Made by a program: the position numbers and the translations under genes. A stretch of DNA of 5,071 nt from an uncultured Mycoplasma sp. (GTDB lineage Bacteria > Bacillota_I > Bacilli_A > Mycoplasmatales > Metamycoplasmataceae), in NCBI GenBank assembly GCA_947041065.1, contig CAMRCV010000044.1, forward strand, positions 1 through 5,071. Reading direction: 5' to 3'. Below the pieces are notes generated by a model. That model did no database searches. It was not told the DNA's origin and saw only the letters and a list, made by a program, of their open reading frames with translations. Below, one piece after another: positions 1-5,071 of this stretch (its first letter is position 1; each line of letters opens with the position of its first letter).

Positions 1-660
1 TGATTATTTGCAATAGTTGGTTTCCAACATGTAACTGCAAACTCTATTATATTTGCGTTTGGTTGAACACATGCAGATAGTTCAATGTTACAAAATGTAG
101 GTCAAGGAATTTTCGATGTTCCAATAACATTGGCTGATTGAACCTTTAGAAGTTTCTTTATTAATATGATTCCTGCGATGTTTGGAAATTGATTATCTGG
201 AGCAATCTTCTTACCTTTTGTTTATTTCTGATTAAGTGATTATCACAAAACAATCAAAATACAAGAAAGATTAAGAAAACAACAAGAGAAGTTGAATTCA
301 CAAAGACAAACAATTGAAAACCAACAGGAAAGAATTGAAAACCAACAGGAAACAATTGAAAACCAACAAGAAATGGTTCAACAAATATTGAGTTCTACAA
401 ACGATTTTCCTGCAAATCAAATCATTGATGATCCTCATGTTAAAATCCCTTGATATAAAAAACATAAAAATCATGAGCAAAAAGATGAATTCTCACTTTA
501 TGAAGCAGCATTAACAGAGAACGAAATCCCTGATTATGATGAATTATATGTTGATGAAGAAGATGTGCGTTCAGCAGAAGCAATTATTAAAACACATGAA
601 GTAACTGTTGAAGAAGCTCCAACAAATAATAAAAAAAATAAAAGAAATAAAAAATCTTAA
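1..660 (+). CDS. Formate/nitrite transporter (FNT) family channel, C-terminal part, with coiled-coil tail (5' end outside window)
   Basis: FNT proteins are pentameric membrane channels for small monovalent anions (formate, nitrite, hydrosulfide, lactate). Frame 1 is open from base 1 under code 4 and gives 219 residues before TAA; the start lies outside the window. Residues 7-14 read GFQHVTAN, matching the family motif GFEHxxAN that carries the central pore histidine (here H10). Residues 58-76 (PAMFGNWLSGAIFLPF and following) match the last membrane helix, with the conserved GN at 62-63. The usual Glu before the histidine is Gln here. After the last helix (about 65-78) the chain runs straight into a coiled coil (about 85-130) with Leu/Ile/Val every seventh residue (L91, L98, I105, I112, I119, V126). 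An acidic stretch (about 165-195) and a Lys/Asn-rich end follow. Typical FNT proteins end soon after the last helix, so the roughly 140-residue tail is unusual. Family assignment is firm; the substrate is unknown. Export of a fermentation acid is an inference. Confidence 0.85.
310..372 (+). repeat. Three tandem 21-bp repeats encoding heptads
   Basis: Three adjacent 21-bp units (310-330, 331-351, 352-372) differ at only a few bases and encode TIENQQE, RIENQQE and TIENQQE. One unit equals one coiled-coil heptad, so gaining or losing a unit would keep both reading frame and helix phase. They lie inside the tail of the FNT-family gene. Confidence 0.95.
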
Positions 661-1271
661 AATCTATTAATTAGATTTTTTTTATATACTTTTTTCTCTC
701 AACGCTCATTAAATTTAGTAACATCATCAATGGCTTTAATTAATTTATCTTTATCTACATTAAACACTTCAACAATATCTTGAATGCTAAAGAAACAATA
801 TAGGTGAAGGTGAGACAGGTCAAAATACTTACTATTATAATTAATTCATTCAAAGTCAATTAAGATAACCTCACCTTTGTTTATAATGATGTTTTTGGGC
901 CTTAGGTCTCCATGTGATAAAACTAAATCATTAACATCTAAGTTGTTGTCAAAGAAACTTATGTTATTAATTTGAATACTTCAATGCTTTGACAAAACTT
1001 TTTCAATAATCTTAAGAGTTGTAATATCGTTTTTTTCAAGATGATTTCCTGGTATTCATTTTCTAACCATAATAGAGTTATCGATATAAAGAGTATTGTT
1101 ATGATTTTTTAAAAATAGTATTTCATTCTTGTGATTGACAATTGTGTTTTGAGCAACTCTGACTTGGACAACTTCATCACAAAAAAAACCTTTATAGGTT
1201 TTGTTGTGATTGCCCTCATAAAATAATTTTAAGTGAGTAAGATTTGTTAAAACTTTTTTCTGGTTAAACAT
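657..1271 (-). CDS. Small choline-kinase/APH-fold phosphotransferase (LicA-like)
   Basis: This 204-residue protein has the marks of the choline kinase/aminoglycoside phosphotransferase fold, which transfers ATP phosphate to a small alcohol such as choline, ethanolamine or thiamine. The N-terminal part has a loop-strand-strand region (about 18-39, ending VQVRV) and a helix with Glu (NHKNEILFL, E50). The catalytic loop is SHGDLRPKN at 119-127 (H120, D122, N127), followed by the metal-binding LIDFEW at 137-142 (D139, E141). It reads four TGA codons as Trp (72, 97, 142, 191); under the standard code it would break at residue 72. It is shorter than typical LicA-type kinases (about 250-300 residues), mostly by a reduced C-terminal lobe. 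The ATG lies 5 bases after the gyrB stop with no evident Shine-Dalgarno, so it is probably translated by coupling to gyrB. Its TAA overlaps the FNT stop on the other strand. The fold is clear; the substrate is not. LicA-like use in lipid or glycan phosphocholine modification is only one possibility. Confidence 0.8.
659..683 (+). terminator. Rho-independent terminator of the FNT gene, possibly bidirectional
   Basis: A perfect 8-bp stem, AAAATCTA (659-666) with TAGATTTT (672-679), has a 5-base loop and runs into eight T residues (676-683). It begins at the FNT stop codon. The hairpin lies within the last codons of the convergent kinase gene. On the minus strand the same stem is followed by a T-rich stretch (AAGATTTTTT), so it may also end the kinase transcript, though less cleanly. 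Confidence 0.75.
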
Positions 1272-1276
1272 AAATA

Positions 1277-3226
<1,950 letters not shown>

Positions 3227-3246
3227 TTAATAGATTATTAATTTAA

Positions 3247-3255
3247 ATTATATCA
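3247..3255 (-). promoter_or_regulatory. Extended -10 promoter of gyrB
   Basis: The minus strand reads TGATATAAT, a perfect TATAAT with the TGn extension, about 36 bases before the gyrB ATG. No good -35 box is seen at 17 bases, as expected for extended -10 promoters. The predicted start is near 3240, giving a leader of about 30 bases. This suggests gyrB is transcribed independently of the two genes upstream. Confidence 0.6.
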
Positions 3256-3272
3256 AATAAAACAACTCTTGG

Positions 3273-3836
3273 TTATGAAATAAGATTGGGCGAATTTTCT
3301 TCTTTTTCATCATTTTCGGCTTTGTCAGGGTCTTTAATTATTAATTTCATACTATTAATAAACATTTTTGTATTTTTTAAAAAAGAATACTTTAATAATA
3401 TGTAACCAACAGAATCAGATAGTCCAAAAAAAGTTTGCTCTCTATAAATAATTTCTTTGAATTTAATTTTAAAAACACGCTTAAACATTGTAGTAGTAAT
3501 TTGGTAGTGTAATCAATATTTATCATTAGTGTGCATTCAAAAAATAGAAATTTCTTTTTTCTCTGGGTTATGCTCTTCCATTAAATATTTGGTATATACA
3601 CCTCTAATTTTAATTCCGAACTCAATATCTTTTTCAAGCTCTCTTTTTATTTTGAAAGTTTTACGAATTGTCGCTTCCAAAGCTTCTCAAACAACATCTA
3701 TAGAATCAGCTTTAATTTTTTTTGAATTATAAACAATTTTTTGTCTACGAAACTCATCAATTAAGGATGTATAAATTTCTTCATTCTCTTCTTTATTTTT
3801 TTCTTTTAAATCAATTTTTTCTTTTGGACTTTTCAT
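3273..3836 (-). CDS. Conserved-type hypothetical protein, possibly DUF3284-like
   Basis: The 187-residue product has no signal peptide or membrane segment. Three TGA codons are Trp (50, 100, 108). Both ends are low-complexity and highly charged (1-23 rich in Lys and Glu; about 170-182 acidic). The middle (about 48-165) looks like one alpha/beta domain: a helix (DVVWEALEATIRKTF), then alternating strands including IRGVYTKYLM, ISIFWMH, KYWLHYQI and FKIKFKEIIY. This pattern recalls the DUF3284 family, often found beside lactose/cellobiose PTS genes in Firmicutes, and such PTS genes start about 450 bases away on the other strand. That link rests on pattern memory only and is tentative. The ATG is one base after the stop of the membrane-protein gene, and AAGGGG nine bases upstream serves as its ribosome binding site, so the two genes are surely co-transcribed. 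It ends 61 bases before gyrB. The function is unknown. Confidence 0.85.
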
Positions 3837-3837
3837 A

Positions 3838-4137
3838 TTATATAACCCCTTGAATAGCTAGAACCATCAAAATTATTGAAACAATAAATAAAACCAAAGA
3901 GAATAATAGAATTCACTTAATTGAACGATTAAATAATTCATAATTTTTTTTCAATACAATTCTCATAAAATTTCTTGCAAATCAAATAAAACAAGGCAAT
4001 AACAAGGAAATTGCCATTAAAATAGCAGTTGTAATAACAATTGGGTCAATTTGTCCAAGATCCCCTATGTCAGGATTACCGCTAATTTTATTATTAAATA
4101 AAGTAATTAAATTGTTGTTTTTAAGTAAATAAGACAT
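3838..4137 (-). CDS. Small two-helix membrane protein of unknown function
   Basis: This 99-residue protein needs code 4 (W52 and W75 are TGA), so standard-code gene finding misses it. Two hydrophobic helices are visible, about 33-53 (IVITTAILMAISLLLPCFIW) and about 75-95 (ILLFSLVLFIVSIILMVLAI). The connecting loop (54-74) carries R55, R59, K63, K64, R71 and K74. By the positive-inside rule this loop is cytoplasmic and both ends face out, giving a hairpin topology. I recognise no family. The reality of the gene rests on the open frame, the hydrophobic pattern and the one-base junction with the next gene. The ATG has no Shine-Dalgarno and sits just after a TATAAT, so the transcript may be leaderless. 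It is the first gene of the minus-strand set and is divergent from the PTS genes. Confidence 0.75.
3846..3851 (-). promoter_or_regulatory. Ribosome binding site inside the preceding gene
   Basis: On the minus strand AAGGGG lies nine bases before ATG 3836, within the last codons of the membrane-protein gene (its Gln-Gly-Val). It supports the chosen start of the 187-residue protein and coupled translation. Confidence 0.65.
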
Positions 4138-4144
4138 GCTAACA

Positions 4145-4150
4145 ATTATA
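4145..4150 (-). promoter_or_regulatory. -10 box of the minus-strand membrane-protein gene
   Basis: The minus strand has a perfect TATAAT ending seven bases before ATG 4137, so transcription would start at or next to the A of ATG. A TTGTTT at 4166-4171 is a possible -35 box, but the 15-base spacer is short. TATAAT is common by chance at this base composition, so this is moderate evidence. Confidence 0.45.
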
Positions 4151-4229
4151 ATGTAAAATATAAAAAAACAATTTTAAATATAGTCTATTAAATTTTTTCA
4201 TTTATTAAGAGATATATATTTATATATAA

Positions 4230-4238
4230 TGATATAAT
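4230..4238 (+). promoter_or_regulatory. Extended -10 promoter of the PTS genes
   Basis: TGATATAAT is a perfect extended -10, identical to the one before gyrB. The predicted start is about 4245, giving a leader of about 39 bases before the EIIB ATG. A second TATAAT at 4225-4230 overlaps its left edge. No clear -35 box is present. Confidence 0.6.
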
Positions 4239-4239
4239 G

Positions 4240-4254
4240 TTTTGGTAATCAAAA
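4240..4254. promoter_or_regulatory. Candidate operator: TTTTG-5-CAAAA inverted repeat
   Basis: TTTTG (4240-4244) and CAAAA (4250-4254) form perfect arms around GTAAT. The repeat begins two bases after the -10 box and spans the predicted transcription start, where a repressor would block initiation. Arms of five bases can arise by chance in such AT-rich DNA. Confidence 0.25.
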
Positions 4255-4271
4255 AATTTGAAATACACATT

Positions 4272-4277
4272 AAGGAA
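4272..4277 (+). promoter_or_regulatory. Ribosome binding site of PTS EIIB
   Basis: AAGGAA lies six bases before ATG 4284. It decides the start against an in-frame TTG at 4242 that would add 14 residues not found in EIIB proteins and overlap the predicted transcription start. Confidence 0.85.
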
Positions 4278-4283
4278 CTTTTT

Positions 4284-4580
4284 ATGAAAATATTATTAGC
4301 CTGTTCAGCAGGAATGTCAACATCTTTATTAGAGCAATCTATTAGAAAATATGCAGAATCACTTGGTGAAACAATTGATGTTATTGCAAAACCATCAGGA
4401 GAAGCAAAAACAATTATCAAAAATTACGATATTGTTTTGTTAGGACCACAAGTAAAATTTATGGAACAATCTTTTAAAGATGTTGCTGGAGATATTCCAG
4501 TTATAGTAATACCTCCTGCAATTTATGCAATGGCAAAAGGTGAAGACTGTTACAAACTAGCTAAAGATAATATTAAATAA
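4284..4580 (+). CDS. PTS EIIB component, lactose/cellobiose class
   Basis: EIIB passes phosphate from EIIA to the incoming sugar at EIIC; it is a small cytoplasmic protein in this class. The 98-residue product has the usual length and begins KILLACSAGMSTSLL, with phospho-accepting Cys7 in a P-loop-like turn followed by the first helix. LLGPQVKFM at 52-60 matches the conserved LxGPQV strand and turn of cellobiose/chitobiose EIIB (CelA/ChbB type), and the end (PAIYAMAKGEDCYKLA) fits the family's YGxMxG region loosely. EIIC follows 52 bases downstream, forming an operon. The sugar cannot be read from the sequence; beta-glucosides or chitobiose are typical for the class. No EIIA is seen and it may lie downstream or elsewhere. 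Confidence 0.93.
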   Translation: MKILLACSAGMSTSLLEQSIRKYAESLGETIDVIAKPSGEAKTIIKNYDIVLLGPQVKFMEQSFKDVAGDIPVIVIPPAIYAMAKGEDCYKLAKDNIK

Positions 4581-4632
4581 TATTTCTTTTTAAAAAACAA
4601 AAATTTAAATAAAATAAAAAAAGGAAACAAAA

Positions 4633-5071
4633 ATGACAGATAGCAAAAAATCTTCTAATACAAAAGATAAATTCAAACATGCTTGAGATGTTGCTATTAT
4701 GCGTATGGGTAAATTAGCAGAACAAAAACACATGTCTTCACTTCGTGATGGATTTGCACTTTTAGTACCGTTAATTATAGCAGCATCAATTGGTGTAATA
4801 TGTATGACTTTTGTATTTGGTTGATGAGATACAACTTCTACTTCAATCTTAGGTTGAATTACAATGGGTATTGAAGGCCAAACACAAACAAGCGCAACAG
4901 GTTCAATTACTTTTGTTCCAGGATCTGTAGCAAACCAAATAAGTACGGTAGGAACGTTTATTTTCTACACAATATGAAAGGGTATTTTTAACCACTTATC
5001 TATATTTGTAACACTTACTATTTCTTATTCTTTCGCAAGAATTAAAAATATTAAAGATCCATTTATAGCGT
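4633..5071 (+). CDS. PTS EIIC permease, lactose/cellobiose class, N-terminal part (3' end outside window)
   Basis: EIIC is the membrane permease that binds and moves the sugar while EIIB phosphorylates it. The visible 146 residues start with a charged cytoplasmic segment (1-20), then MGKLAEQKHMSSLRDGF (25-41), the signature entry of the cellobiose EIIC family, leading into the first membrane helix (about 41-63). A polar Thr/Ser/Gly-rich loop (about 65-105) and a second hydrophobic stretch (about 107-136) follow, ending SFARIKNIKDPF, again family-like. Five Trp codons are TGA (W18, W64, W65, W75, W115). AAGGAA at 4621-4626 lies six bases before the ATG. The 52-base gap after EIIB is A/T-rich without a convincing hairpin, so the two are co-transcribed. 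Full-length proteins are about 430-480 residues, so roughly two thirds is missing. Confidence 0.92.

Larger units (their letters stand above)
4138..4283. other. Divergent intergenic regulatory region
   Basis: These 146 bases separate the minus-strand operon from the PTS genes. They hold the two opposing promoters listed here, a run of alternating T and A (about 4211-4229) that should melt or bend easily, and a short inverted repeat near the PTS start site. No coding region or structured RNA was seen. Confidence 0.7.

Noticed and set aside
298..480. Minus-strand 60-residue open frame with FNCFLLVFNSFLLVFN repeats
   Set aside because: It is the antisense of the tandem repeats in the FNT gene; the apparent protein repeat comes from the coding repeats on the plus strand.
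3529..3732. Plus-strand 67-residue open frame
   Set aside because: It is antisense to the 187-residue minus-strand gene, which is better supported by its start, binding site and one-base junction.
3837..3842. Minus-strand TATAAT at the start of the 187-residue protein gene
   Set aside because: It ends directly at the ATG, so transcription would start inside the gene; the sequence is explained by the stop/start junction.
4242..4283. Upstream in-frame extension of EIIB by 14 residues
   Set aside because: It would start at TTG overlapping the predicted transcription start, lacks a binding site and adds sequence before the conserved KILLACSAG start.
4220..4420. Minus-strand 66-residue open frame over the EIIB start
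   Set aside because: It is the shadow of EIIB and crosses the promoter region; EIIB has clear family motifs.
4581..4632. Possible terminator or attenuator between EIIB and EIIC
   Set aside because: Only TTTTTAAAAA-type self-complementarity without a loop is present; there is no stable stem followed by a T run.

Overview
The window comes from a wall-less bacterium of the Mollicutes (Mycoplasma/Spiroplasma/Entomoplasma type). It is very AT-rich, and its genes only read through if TGA is tryptophan (genetic code 4). In the seven genes called here I count 23 tryptophans, all TGA and none TGG. The genus cannot be fixed from the sequence. The cellobiose-type PTS pair would suit an entomoplasma or spiroplasma, but gyrB without gyrA beside it is not the arrangement I recall for those groups.

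Layout from left to right. (1) Positions 1-660, plus strand: the C-terminal part of a formate/nitrite-transporter (FNT) family channel. Its last membrane helix runs directly into a very regular heptad-repeat coiled coil and then an acidic, Lys-ending tail. (2) Positions 657-4137, minus strand: four co-directional genes, in transcription order a 99-residue two-helix membrane protein, a 187-residue soluble protein that may be DUF3284-like, gyrB, and a small choline-kinase/APH-fold phosphotransferase. Three of these junctions are 1, 61 and 5 bases; the 61-base gap before gyrB carries its own extended -10 promoter and a good ribosome binding site. (3) Positions 4138-4283: a divergent promoter region. 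(4) Positions 4284-5071, plus strand: a PTS EIIB of the lactose/cellobiose class and the N-terminal part of its EIIC, cut by the window edge.

How they may work together. EIIB and EIIC form a sugar uptake system for a beta-glucoside or chitobiose-type sugar; its EIIA is not visible. The FNT channel would release (or take up) a fermentation acid such as formate or lactate, which fits a sugar-fermenting cell. GyrB is the housekeeping ATPase subunit of DNA gyrase. The two unknown genes between gyrB and the PTS could belong functionally with either side. The left end is compact: the FNT and kinase genes converge on a shared TTAA that supplies both stop codons, and the FNT terminator hairpin lies inside the kinase coding sequence.

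No RNA genes, insertion sequences, CRISPR arrays or integration signs were seen. The most unusual item is the FNT protein with a coiled coil whose phase (Leu/Ile/Val at a, Gln at d) could match the pentameric state of FNT channels.
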